DNA of 37,479 nt. Source: Tannerella sp. (GTDB lineage: Bacteria > Bacteroidota > Bacteroidia > Bacteroidales > Tannerellaceae). Shown piece by piece: positions 1 to 8,829 of this stretch. The stretch spans positions 1 through 37,479 of the forward strand of contig JAISMO010000141.1 of NCBI GenBank assembly GCA_031276675.1, in the 5' to 3' direction. How positions within the stretch are numbered: position 1 is the stretch's first letter; each line of letters begins with the position of its first letter. Made by a program: the position numbers and the translations under genes. Below the pieces are notes generated by a model. That model saw only the letters and a list, made by a program, of their open reading frames with translations, did not search any database and was not told the origin of the DNA.

Positions 1-399
1 GTGGAATGTTACTACTACGAATTTAAAATCGGCTACTTCGTGGCTCGCATCATCGACGGCATGTTCGTCATCCTCACCTTCCTCCTGATAACGCACAGCA
101 GTACGCCCGAAGGCCGGAAACTGTCCCAGCTTACCGGCCTGAAACGCGACGACATAAAGTTCCTCGCTATCGACGACCTCAAAACGCTTATCAACTCGGA
201 TATTATATACGACGATCGCATCTCCAGAATATTCACCGAGGCCGGCTGCGAATCTATCCTCGAAATGAACTCCGAAGTGAGTATGGGCGACTTCTACTGG
301 CTGTGGGACGCATCAAAACAAAACTCCGAACTGTCGAAACTTATCGCCGAATATATCCAGCTCGGCGATAAAGACGAAGATTATTTCGAAAACGAATGA
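1..399 (+). CDS. Hypothetical protein, possibly truncated at the window edge (5' end uncertain)
   Basis: Open frame from base 1 (gtg) to the stop at 397-399. Acidic C-terminus. No family recognised. Confidence 0.5.
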   Translation: MECYYYEFKIGYFVARIIDGMFVILTFLLITHSSTPEGRKLSQLTGLKRDDIKFLAIDDLKTLINSDIIYDDRISRIFTEAGCESILEMNSEVSMGDFYWLWDASKQNSELSKLIAEYIQLGDKDEDYFENE

Positions 400-438
400 G
401 GCGGGAGGGAGGATTTGCCGTTGATTGCTGCGACGGTT

Positions 439-2307
439 TCATTTTTCCTCTTCGCAAATCATCCGCAGCACGTCCCGGCGGGTTGTGCGGCCGGGTTCGG
501 CGGCAGACAGTGTTCGTTTGCCCATCCGGCGCCAGTGGCTTAGCGTTTCGCTGTCGACGGGTTCGTCCAGGCGCGCTTCCCAGCCGGGGAGGTAGCCTTT
601 GAGACCCATCTGCTGCACCAGCGGAAAGTCCGCATCCGTATACGGTACATCCCGATAATAAATCAGTGTGGCCTGCTGTGCGACCAGGCTGTTCTGCAAC
701 TTGTCGATCGGGACGTTACGCACCTTCAGCCCTTCCTCTATTGCCAGGGCCGCGGCGATGCCCGCGGCCTGTCCGAGCGCCATCCAGCAGGGTTCCATAC
801 GCAGGGTGGAGAAACCGATGTGCGAACCGGAAACGGGTACGGGGAGCAGGAGGTTGTCTGTTTCGCACGGTGTTATCACGCCGTAGGGCACGGTGTACAC
901 GGCCGAAGGATAGCTGATAAATCCATCCAGATGGACGCGTCCGGCTTCACGTTTGCGCACGGCGTGGGAATCAAGCGCGTAGTGGCTGGCGGTAATACTG
1001 CTTTCATGCACGGGCGGGCGTCCGCCGGGTGTAACCGGCATGGCATCGCCGGCGGTAAAGAAGCAGGCACATTCAAAACGGCGGCCTTCGCGGACGTATA
1101 CCTGACGGGGGAAGTGGCCGTTGTCGACATATTCATCCGCAGCCCAGCCCCATTCCCGTGCGGCTTTGCGGAAGTGTGCGGGCAGGGCGGAGTCGTTCTG
1201 TGCAAACCATAAAAGGCCTTCGGTATATGTGCGCAGGCGCTGAGCGAAACGGTCGCGCCATTCCCATGAAGAGGTCGGCCAGGGCCAGTTTTCTTCCGGA
1301 AGGTCGGTCGAGACGAAGGCATCGTGCTGGTTGTTGGCGTCGGTTTTGGCATTGGGCACGTGCACGATGTTCGTAATGCGGTGGATTCCCCAGCGGTCGC
1401 CGGGCAACGCGGAGGGCTGTCCGGAAGCGATGCGGCGGCGGTTTTCTTCCCTCATCCCGTCCGTGATATCCAGCATGGCGACGTTGGTCGTACGTCCCGC
1501 CCAGACGTCGTCGGCGATGGAGGCATATTCTTCGCGACTGTAGCGGGCCGGCTTGCTGACGGGCACGCGGTTGGCGGGACGGTTGGTCAGGCAGAGGCGA
1601 TAGTTGTAGGACTGTACGGCGTTATCGGCCTGAAAGGTCGAACCGTCGGCTTCCGGGCCGTTCCAGTATTTGTAGACACGTCCGGCGCCGGGTTCGCCGA
1701 ACTCGTCGCGTCCTTCGCGTCCGATGCGGAAAGGCACGCCTGCCGCGGCGCCCAGATCGCCTTCGTAGGTGGCGTCGAGGAAGACGGCGCCTGCATAGAT
1801 TTCCGTTTCACCCGTCTCGCGGTTCCGTATGCGGATGCTTTCGATCCGGTTGTCGCGCAGGGTGACGTTCGCGTCTTCGGCATCAAACTGGCGCATCTTC
1901 CGTATGGTAATCCTGTCGCTGTGTTCGGCCAGCATCCCGTCGAAAACCCTGGCGCCGACCGACGGCTCGAAATGGTAGCCGTCGCTGCACAGTTTCACCT
2001 GTTCGGAGGCTTCGCCATAGGTATCCACATAATGTTGCCGTACCCTGTCCACAAATTCGCGAAACAGTCCGGTCGTGGCGTCGCGCGTGGCGATGTCCGT
2101 TGCGCCCAGCCCGTTGGCAGGCAGTCCGCCGATATAACCCGTCCGCTCCAGAATCACGGAATGTTTTCCCATCCGGGCCGCAGCAATAGCCGCCATGATA
2201 CCTCCCGGATTGCCTCCGACAATCACCAGATCATATTTTGTCTGCGCCAGGAGGCCTGCGCTTGCCACTAATAAGAGGGATAATCCCCATCCTTTTCTTC
2301 TTCTCAT
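439..2307 (-). CDS. FAD-dependent oxidoreductase (FAD_oxidored-like), exported
   Basis: N-terminal signal peptide (MRRRKGWGLSLLLVASAGLLAQ) followed by a Rossmann motif 'YDLVIVGGNPGGIMAAIAAARMGKHSVILER'. The likely start is the internal ATG at 2307 rather than 2394, which overlaps the upstream gene. Confidence 0.88.
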   Translation of the reverse strand: MRRRKGWGLSLLLVASAGLLAQTKYDLVIVGGNPGGIMAAIAAARMGKHSVILERTGYIGGLPANGLGATDIATRDATTGLFREFVDRVRQHYVDTYGEASEQVKLCSDGYHFEPSVGARVFDGMLAEHSDRITIRKMRQFDAEDANVTLRDNRIESIRIRNRETGETEIYAGAVFLDATYEGDLGAAAGVPFRIGREGRDEFGEPGAGRVYKYWNGPEADGSTFQADNAVQSYNYRLCLTNRPANRVPVSKPARYSREEYASIADDVWAGRTTNVAMLDITDGMREENRRRIASGQPSALPGDRWGIHRITNIVHVPNAKTDANNQHDAFVSTDLPEENWPWPTSSWEWRDRFAQRLRTYTEGLLWFAQNDSALPAHFRKAAREWGWAADEYVDNGHFPRQVYVREGRRFECACFFTAGDAMPVTPGGRPPVHESSITASHYALDSHAVRKREAGRVHLDGFISYPSAVYTVPYGVITPCETDNLLLPVPVSGSHIGFSTLRMEPCWMALGQAAGIAAALAIEEGLKVRNVPIDKLQNSLVAQQATLIYYRDVPYTDADFPLVQQMGLKGYLPGWEARLDEPVDSETLSHWRRMGKRTLSAAEPGRTTRRDVLRMICEEEK

Positions 2308-2332
2308 ACAAGATTGGTTTACTGTTTTATTT

Positions 2333-3022
2333 TCAAATTTCTTCTTTTTCCCGATCCGGTTGCTGCCGTCTGCGGACGGCGGCGCTGATGACATTCCGGG
2401 CGTTGAAATAAGCCTCGTAAAAGTCCGGCTCAGGCGCCTCGAACAGGCTCATCAACCGGTCCAGCCGGTCGTTCAGGAGCGTATCCGTGTCGGCAAAGAG
2501 ACGCACGAGACTCTCTGCGGCCGTTTTCGTTTCCGCAACGGACTGTGGCGCGGCCATCCGGTTTTCATGGCGGCTGACGGCCGTTTCCAGTTCGTAAATG
2601 GCGCCGACCGAAATGCCATATGCTGCAATAGTGTCGGCGTGTGCCAGCGCCTCGGTATGAATGCGGCGGGCTATACTCAACTGTTCGTTGCCGGACAACC
2701 AGTACAGCAGGCTTTTTGTCACGCTTATTCTGGACCGCATCGCTGTGTTGTTTGTGTCTGCCGCCAGTACGGACAGCACGTTTGCCATCGTTACGACCCG
2801 GTTTACAAGCGCCGTTTCCGATGCGTTTTTCTCATTGATAATTTCCTGCAACGCTGTTTTTGACTGTACTTCTCCCAGTCGTTCCATCTCCTTTGTTATA
2901 TGCTTCAAATCGTTCACGGTCTTTATAAAAGCCGGAATATCCGTATAGAGAACTTCATGCTCGTCCAGTACACGGATTACGGTCTGAAGCATATTCAGCT
3001 TTGCAATCTGTTTTTCCGTCAT
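2333..3022 (-). CDS. Hypothetical alpha-helical protein
   Basis: ORF of ~229 aa starting MTEKQIAKLNMLQTV. Helical, with no recognised domain. Same strand and directly upstream of the oxidoreductase. Confidence 0.7.
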   Translation of the reverse strand: MTEKQIAKLNMLQTVIRVLDEHEVLYTDIPAFIKTVNDLKHITKEMERLGEVQSKTALQEIINEKNASETALVNRVVTMANVLSVLAADTNNTAMRSRISVTKSLLYWLSGNEQLSIARRIHTEALAHADTIAAYGISVGAIYELETAVSRHENRMAAPQSVAETKTAAESLVRLFADTDTLLNDRLDRLMSLFEAPEPDFYEAYFNARNVISAAVRRRQQPDREKEEI

Positions 3023-3264
3023 GGTTTTTAATTTTAATTTTGAAACAAAAAATCCTTGATGCTGCAAATGTAACGGCAATAAACAAAATTCCCGTCAAAT
3101 CATCCAAATCTTTTTTTTGAAGCGCCCCGGAGAGGTTACCGGCTGTTGAAGCCTCATCCCTCCGGCAACGGCGAAACCGGACGGAAGCTCAAGCTGCCGC
3201 ACAGGCTTTAGCCCGGATTTTTTCACCGTCCCGGTTTCCACGGACGGAAGGGAAGCCATCCGCC

Positions 3265-3458
3265 ATGTGCATTTTTTCCGCCGCAGGCTACGGGAAAGGA
3301 ACCGACCATGTCATTTTTTTCGCCGCAGGTTGCGGGAGGAAAACCGACTATGTCATTTTTCTCGCCGCAGGCTGCGGGAAGAAAACCGACCATGTCATTT
3401 TTCCGCCGCAGGCTGCGGGAGGAAAACCGACCATGTCGGCAAGGTTGCGGGAAGAAAA
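3265..3458. repeat. 42-bp tandem repeat array, ~4.5 units, intergenic
   Basis: Units start at 3265 (43 bp), 3308 (42), 3350 (42), 3392 (41) and 3433 (degenerate). Unit: atgtcatttttctcgccgcaggctgcgggaagaaaaccgacc. Confidence 0.9.
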
Positions 3459-3579
3459 ATGCACTGTGCGGATTTCGGTCGGGCAAGTCCGGGCTATCCG
3501 GACGTCTGCGCCCTGTACACCTCCGGCGCCTCCGGAAAAGAAGGAGCCGTCAAATGCCGAAAACGGGTATGCGGATTCG

Positions 3580-4818
3580 TTATTTTCCGGCAAAGGATAT
3601 TTCGCTAAAGATTTTTTCAGCTGCGCCGCTGTTTCGCTGCACGTAGTCGCCGGCCATCCGGCCTGCGTTCCGGCAGGATTCCGGATGGAGATGCCATTCG
3701 CTGATCCGGGCCGCCAGCGCGGTATTGTCCGTCACGCAGAAACCTCCTCCGGCAGCGATCAGTTCTTTGGCTTCACGGAATTTCCGATAATTGGGACCGA
3801 ACAGCACCGGAATGCCGTACACGGCCGCCTCCAGTGTATTGTGGATGCCTTTCCCGAAGCCTCCGCCGATATAGGCAATCCAGCCGTAGCGGTAGATGGA
3901 CGAGAGCAGGCCGAAACTGTCGATAATCAGGCAGTCCTTGTCGGCAACGGACTGGTCGTTCGTTTCCGAAAGGCGGATGGAAGGGCGGCTGAGTCTGGAT
4001 TCGATGTCCATCAGGTGGGCGCGGTGAATCTCGTGAGGGGCAAGGATGAGTTTAAACTCCGGATGGGCATTGAAACAGGACAGGAGCAGTTCCTCGTCCT
4101 GCGGCCAGGTGCTGCCGGCCACCACTACCGGCCGTCCATCGCCGGCAAACTGTTCGACTGTCGGCAGCAAACGCGCCTGACGCTGTACGGCCAGCACGCG
4201 GTCGAAACGCGTATCGCCGCAGACGCTCACGTTCGTAATGCCGTGCGCGGCCAGCAGACGTTCCGAATCCCGGTTCTGCACAAACAGGCGGTCGAAACAG
4301 CACAGCGCTTGCAGATACCATCGGCCGTAGCATTTGAAGAAGATCTGTTCGGGGCGGAAAGCGGCGGAAATCAGGTAGGTCGGGATGCGGCGGCGTTTCA
4401 GTTCGGAGAGATAGTTCAGCCAGAATTCGTACTTGATGAAGATGGCCATGGCCGGGCGTGCCAGGTTGAGGAACTTCTTCACCTTGTAGGGCGTGTCGAA
4501 GGGCAGGTAGCAGATGACGTCCGCGCCGTCATAATTCTTGCGCACCTCGTAGCCGGAGGGCGAAAAGAAGGTCAGCAGGATTTTATATTCCGGACAGCGT
4601 GCTTTCAACAGCTCCATCACTGGACGCCCCTGCTCGAACTCGCCCAGCGAAGCGGCATGAAACCAGACGTAGCGGGCATTGCGGTCTATCCTTTCACGCA
4701 GAATGCCGTTCGTGTACCACTGTCCAAGGCGCGTCAGGCGCGCCTTGCGCATGAAAAAGGAAGCCACCTCCGTCGAGAAGGCGTACATGTGCAGTGCAAA
4801 GGTATAGAGGATATTCAT
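3580..4818 (-). CDS. waaA: 3-deoxy-D-manno-octulosonic acid (Kdo) transferase
   Basis: Glycosyltransferase with 'VWFHAASLGEFEQGRPVMELL...ILLTFFSPSGYEVRKNYDGADVICYLPFDTP' and 'AYIGGGFGKGIHNTLEAAVYGIPVLFGPNYRKF', typical of KdtA/WaaA. Confidence 0.95.
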   Translation of the reverse strand: MNILYTFALHMYAFSTEVASFFMRKARLTRLGQWYTNGILRERIDRNARYVWFHAASLGEFEQGRPVMELLKARCPEYKILLTFFSPSGYEVRKNYDGADVICYLPFDTPYKVKKFLNLARPAMAIFIKYEFWLNYLSELKRRRIPTYLISAAFRPEQIFFKCYGRWYLQALCCFDRLFVQNRDSERLLAAHGITNVSVCGDTRFDRVLAVQRQARLLPTVEQFAGDGRPVVVAGSTWPQDEELLLSCFNAHPEFKLILAPHEIHRAHLMDIESRLSRPSIRLSETNDQSVADKDCLIIDSFGLLSSIYRYGWIAYIGGGFGKGIHNTLEAAVYGIPVLFGPNYRKFREAKELIAAGGGFCVTDNTALAARISEWHLHPESCRNAGRMAGDYVQRNSGAAEKIFSEISFAGK

Positions 4819-4821
4819 GCC

Positions 4822-6330
4822 TTATTTCAAAACCTCGATGGCCCGCTGGATGCGCCGGATGGATTCCTCCTTGCCGAGGGCTTCGGTGATGTGGAAAATC
4901 TGCGGCCCGATGCCGGCGCCTGCCAGCGCCAGCCGGACGGCGTTCATGATATGGCCCAGGTAATATCCTTTGCGGGCAATCCACGCTTTCACCGTTTCTT
5001 CCGTCCCTTCCACGTCGAACGGTTCGCACCCCGACAGCACCTCGACCAGTTCCGACAGCTGAGTCGCACTGTCTTCTTTCCAGCGTTTGGCGCGTGTCTT
5101 TTCGTCGTACCGTTCCGGCGCAACAAAGAAATAGTACGTCTGCTCCCACAGGTCGGACACAAAACTGACACGCTCCTTCATCATCCCGACAATCTTCTCC
5201 GCGTATGCCGGGTCGACCTCAGTCACCCCGTGGCGTGCCAGCACCGGCATAAACAGCGTCGCAATGTCGCGGTTGTCGCGCTTCTGAATATACTGATGGT
5301 TGAACCACTTGATCTTTTCACAGTCAAACTTCGCACCGCTTCGGCTGCACCGGCTCAGGTCGAAACTATCAATCAGTTCCTGCAGGGTCATCACCTCCCG
5401 GTCGTCGCCCGGGTTCCAGCCCAGCAGCGCCAGAAAGTTCACAACCGCTTCAGGCAGGTAGCCGCTCTCACGATAGCCGGACGACACTTCTCCGCTTCCG
5501 GGGTCGCGCCATTCCAGGGGGAAGACGGGGAATCCCAGCCGGTCGCCGTCGCGCTTGCTGAGCTTGCCGCCGCCGTCGGGCTTCAGCAGGAGCGGCAGGT
5601 GCGCGAATGCCGGCATGGTATCCGCCCATCCCAGATAGCGATACAGCAACACGTGCAGCGGCGCGCTCGACAGCCATTCCTCGCCGCGGATGACGTGCGT
5701 GATCTTCATCAGCCGGTCGTCCACGATGTTGGCCAAATGGTAGGTCGGCAATCCGTCGGTCGACTTGAACAGCACCTTGTCGTCAAGAATGGAGGAATGA
5801 AAGACTACTTCGCCACGAATCAGGTCGTTGATGCGGATATCTTCGCCGGGGTCGACCCTGACGCGCACCACAAAGGGATGTCCGGCGTCCTTCAACGCGT
5901 TCACCTCGCCGGCCGGCAGGGTCAGCGAATTGCGCATCTGTCCGCGCGTGGAGGCGTCGTACTGGAAATTGGGTATTTCTTTGCGTTTGGCTTCCAGTTC
6001 CGCTGGCGTGTCGAACGCGAGGTAGGCCCGGCCGGCATCCAGCAGCCGGTCGACGTATTGCCTGTAAATCTCTTTCCGTTCGCTCTGGCGGTAGGGGCCA
6101 TACGCGCCGCCGTAGCCGACGCCCTCGTCAAAGGGAATCCCCAGCCACCGGAAGGCGGCAATGATATAAGCTTCGGCGCCGGGCACGAAACGCTGCGAAT
6201 CGGTGTCCTCTATCCGCAGAATCATCGCGCCTCCATGCTGTTTGGCAAACAGGTAATTGTACAGCGCCGTGCGGACGCCGCCGATATGCAGCGGGCCAGT
6301 CGGGCTGGGAGCAAAACGCACTCTCACCAT
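4822..6330 (-). CDS. gltX: Glutamate--tRNA ligase
   Basis: '[34 protein letters not shown]' (HIGH-type motif) and 'KLSKRDG' (KMSKS-type). The true start is at 6330; the upstream 42 codons are a non-coding extension. Confidence 0.97.
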   Translation of the reverse strand: MVRVRFAPSPTGPLHIGGVRTALYNYLFAKQHGGAMILRIEDTDSQRFVPGAEAYIIAAFRWLGIPFDEGVGYGGAYGPYRQSERKEIYRQYVDRLLDAGRAYLAFDTPAELEAKRKEIPNFQYDASTRGQMRNSLTLPAGEVNALKDAGHPFVVRVRVDPGEDIRINDLIRGEVVFHSSILDDKVLFKSTDGLPTYHLANIVDDRLMKITHVIRGEEWLSSAPLHVLLYRYLGWADTMPAFAHLPLLLKPDGGGKLSKRDGDRLGFPVFPLEWRDPGSGEVSSGYRESGYLPEAVVNFLALLGWNPGDDREVMTLQELIDSFDLSRCSRSGAKFDCEKIKWFNHQYIQKRDNRDIATLFMPVLARHGVTEVDPAYAEKIVGMMKERVSFVSDLWEQTYYFFVAPERYDEKTRAKRWKEDSATQLSELVEVLSGCEPFDVEGTEETVKAWIARKGYYLGHIMNAVRLALAGAGIGPQIFHITEALGKEESIRRIQRAIEVLK

Positions 6331-6395
6331 ATACTGAGTCTTAAAATATAAAAAATCAACATACCAACGATTCAAAAATTTGCCGGAATCCGGCG

Positions 6396-6403
6396 CAAAA
6401 GTA
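6396..6403 (-). promoter_or_regulatory. Putative Bacteroidetes -7 box (TACTTTTG) upstream of gltX-waaA
   Basis: caaaagta on the plus strand is TACTTTTG on the minus strand, matching TAnnTTTG, ~65 bp upstream of the gltX ATG. Confidence 0.45.
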
Positions 6404-6507
6404 CGTTTTTTTCCTCTTCTGTGCTTTTTTTTGCGTACATTTCGCCCCGAAAACAAAAAGGAGGAGAATGTAGTTTTAATTATGCAACCGGTATATATCT
6501 GTTTTAT

Positions 6508-8547
6508 ATGAAATCAAAAAAATCAACCATTCAGGCCATTGTCTATTTCACTATAGCGGCACTGGTGATCGCTTATTTTTTTCCGCGCGAAGTGAAATTC
6601 CGCTATCAGTTTTATGAAGGAAAACCCTGGAAATATGATCTGCTCACGGCGCCCGGCGATTTTCCCATTTATAAAACCGACGACGAAGTCAGGGCGGAAA
6701 AAGACAGTATCCGGCACCGCTTCGGCCCGTATTACCGCATGAATCCGGACGAAAAGACGGAGCAGATCGAAAAACTGCGCGCCGGCTATGCGGGTTTGCT
6801 CAACAGGCAGACAAAGGAAACACCCTACCTGAGATACATCGAAAACCAGTTGAACCGGTTGTATGACAAGGGCATCCTGCCGGTGCAGCAGCTTGAGAAC
6901 CTGAAAAGGGAAAATTTCAGGCAGGTATATGTCGTGAAAAACAATGTGGCCGAACTGTGGAATACGGCCGATTTCCATACGGTCGAATCGGCCTGCGAAC
7001 GGATCGTGAGCGACTTGCCCGTATCGCTGGACGCAGACGTCCTGGCTTCCTTTCACGTGGCCGACTACCTGACCGAAAACCTGACCGAAGACAGGGACAT
7101 GTTCGAGAAAATGCTGAATGAGCAGTTGAAGCATGTCTCCCTTTCGAACGGGATGGTGCAGGCCGGCGAACGGATCGTGGACCGTGGGGAAGTGATCGAT
7201 CACAAAATCTACAACATGCTCCGTTCGCTCAAGACCGTTCACGAATCCAAATCCGCCGGTAATCGCCGGCTGATCTGGATCGGGCAACTCGTCCTGGTCT
7301 TCGGCATTCTTTTATGCTGCGGACTGTATATGGCTACTTTCTGTCCGGAAATATTCTTCCGTCGGCGCAACCTGCTTTTCACGCTGCTGTGCATGATTGC
7401 GTGCTGCCTCCTGTCCGAAATCTTCGCCAAGCATGACCTGTTCAACCTGTATATCCTGCCCTTTGCGATTGTACCCATTGTGGTACGGACGTTTTTCAAC
7501 TCGCACACCGCCCTGTTTACGCATCTGATTACGGTCCTGCTCTGTTCGCTGCTGGCGCCCTTCCCGCACGAGTTCCTGCTCCTGCAGATACTGGCCGGAG
7601 TGGTGGTTATTTTCAGTCTGAAGGAATTGACGCAGCGTTCACAACTGGTGCGGTGTTCGATATTCATCTTTGTGACCTATGCCCTGGTATATCTCAGTCT
7701 GTCGCTCTATCAGGAGGGCGACCTGGGCAAAATCCGCTGGATCATGTTTCTCTACTTTGGCATCAATCTGATTCTGCTGCTCTTCTCCTATACCCTGATT
7801 TACATTGTCGAAAAGCTGTTCGGATACACTTCGCCCATTACGCTGATCGAACTGTCGAACATCAATACGCCCATACTCAAAAAACTTTCGGAGACCTGTC
7901 CGGGCACGTTTCAACATTCCCTTCAGGTCTCGATCCTGGCCTCCGCTGCCGGTTCGGAAATCGGCGCCGATACGCAACTGATCCGTACCGGCGCCCTGTA
8001 TCACGACATCGGGAAGATGACTCATCCAGCCCTTTTCACCGAAAACCAGAAAGGCGGCATCAATCCGCATCGGGACATGCCTTTTGAAAAAAGCGCCCAG
8101 TTGATCATCCATCATGTAACGGAAGGCGTCAAAATCGCCGAAAAGGCGTCGCTGCCCAAGGCAGTCATTGACTTTATCCGGACACACCACGGTACGGGAA
8201 AAACAAAATATTTCTACAACTCCTTCCGGAATGCCTTTCCGGATGTGCCGGTAGACGAAAAACTGTTTACCTATCCCGGCCCGAATCCTTTTTCGAAGGA
8301 GACGGCTATCCTGATGATGGCCGACTCGGTGGAAGCGGCCTCGCGCAGCCTGAACGAATACACGGAAGAAAAACTCCGGGCACAGGTCGACAAACTCGTG
8401 GACGGCCAGCTGGCCGACGGCCTGCTGAAAAATGCGCCGCTGACTTTCCGCGAAATTGAGATGATCAAGAACTCGTTTGTAGAGAAACTGAAAACAATGT
8501 ATCACACACGCATCAGCTATCCCGATCTGGCGGTAACCAAACCGTGA
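6508..8547 (+). CDS. HD-domain 7TM protein, PgpH-like (putative cyclic-di-AMP phosphodiesterase)
   Basis: N-terminal TM and extracellular region, multiple TMs, then the HD motif '[21 protein letters not shown]...[38 protein letters not shown]' as in the 7TMR-HD/PgpH family. Confidence 0.92.
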   Translation: MKSKKSTIQAIVYFTIAALVIAYFFPREVKFRYQFYEGKPWKYDLLTAPGDFPIYKTDDEVRAEKDSIRHRFGPYYRMNPDEKTEQIEKLRAGYAGLLNRQTKETPYLRYIENQLNRLYDKGILPVQQLENLKRENFRQVYVVKNNVAELWNTADFHTVESACERIVSDLPVSLDADVLASFHVADYLTENLTEDRDMFEKMLNEQLKHVSLSNGMVQAGERIVDRGEVIDHKIYNMLRSLKTVHESKSAGNRRLIWIGQLVLVFGILLCCGLYMATFCPEIFFRRRNLLFTLLCMIACCLLSEIFAKHDLFNLYILPFAIVPIVVRTFFNSHTALFTHLITVLLCSLLAPFPHEFLLLQILAGVVVIFSLKELTQRSQLVRCSIFIFVTYALVYLSLSLYQEGDLGKIRWIMFLYFGINLILLLFSYTLIYIVEKLFGYTSPITLIELSNINTPILKKLSETCPGTFQHSLQVSILASAAGSEIGADTQLIRTGALYHDIGKMTHPALFTENQKGGINPHRDMPFEKSAQLIIHHVTEGVKIAEKASLPKAVIDFIRTHHGTGKTKYFYNSFRNAFPDVPVDEKLFTYPGPNPFSKETAILMMADSVEAASRSLNEYTEEKLRAQVDKLVDGQLADGLLKNAPLTFREIEMIKNSFVEKLKTMYHTRISYPDLAVTKP

Positions 8548-8589
8548 AAACCGGGACTTTCCGGTGATCGGCTGGTGAAACCCTTCGAA

Positions 8590-8634
8590 TGGCGCCGGAT
8601 GCAGTGTAACAGGGGTGATTACAATGCAGCGCCA
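8590..8634. repeat. Imperfect inverted repeat downstream of the PgpH-like gene
   Basis: TGGCGC(CGGA)TGCAGTGTAA - CAGGGGTGA - TTACAATGCAGCGCCA. 16-bp arms with one mismatch and a 4-nt bulge. Confidence 0.6.
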
Positions 8635-8783
8635 TACGGGGGTTGCGCCGTCCGTAGCGGAATTTGCAGGAATGGCCCTGCCCGCGTATGCGTTTTCCTT
8701 GAATGAAAGAATGGTCGTTTTCGGAGAGTTGTAAAATATTTTTAAAAACGCGGACGAGCCTTTTCTATTCAAGAAAAAGTCGC

Positions 8784-8791
8784 TATATTTG
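8784..8791 (+). promoter_or_regulatory. Putative -7 box (TATATTTG) of ppdK
   Basis: TAnnTTTG match 38 bp upstream of the ppdK ATG, in an A/T-rich region. Confidence 0.55.
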
Positions 8792-8829
8792 CAACTTCGA
8801 GATAGCAAAATTACCAAAACATAAATTAA

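Noticed and set aside
3265-3458. CRISPR array at 3.3 kb or 18.7 kb
   Set aside because: Units are contiguous 42-bp repeats with no unique spacers, and no cas genes are nearby.
3265-6351. 1028-aa plus-strand ORF opposite waaA and gltX
   Set aside because: It is a shadow ORF antisense to two well-recognised genes. Its composition (H/Q/R/V-rich) is what reverse-complement coding gives, and its N-terminus is the tandem repeat.
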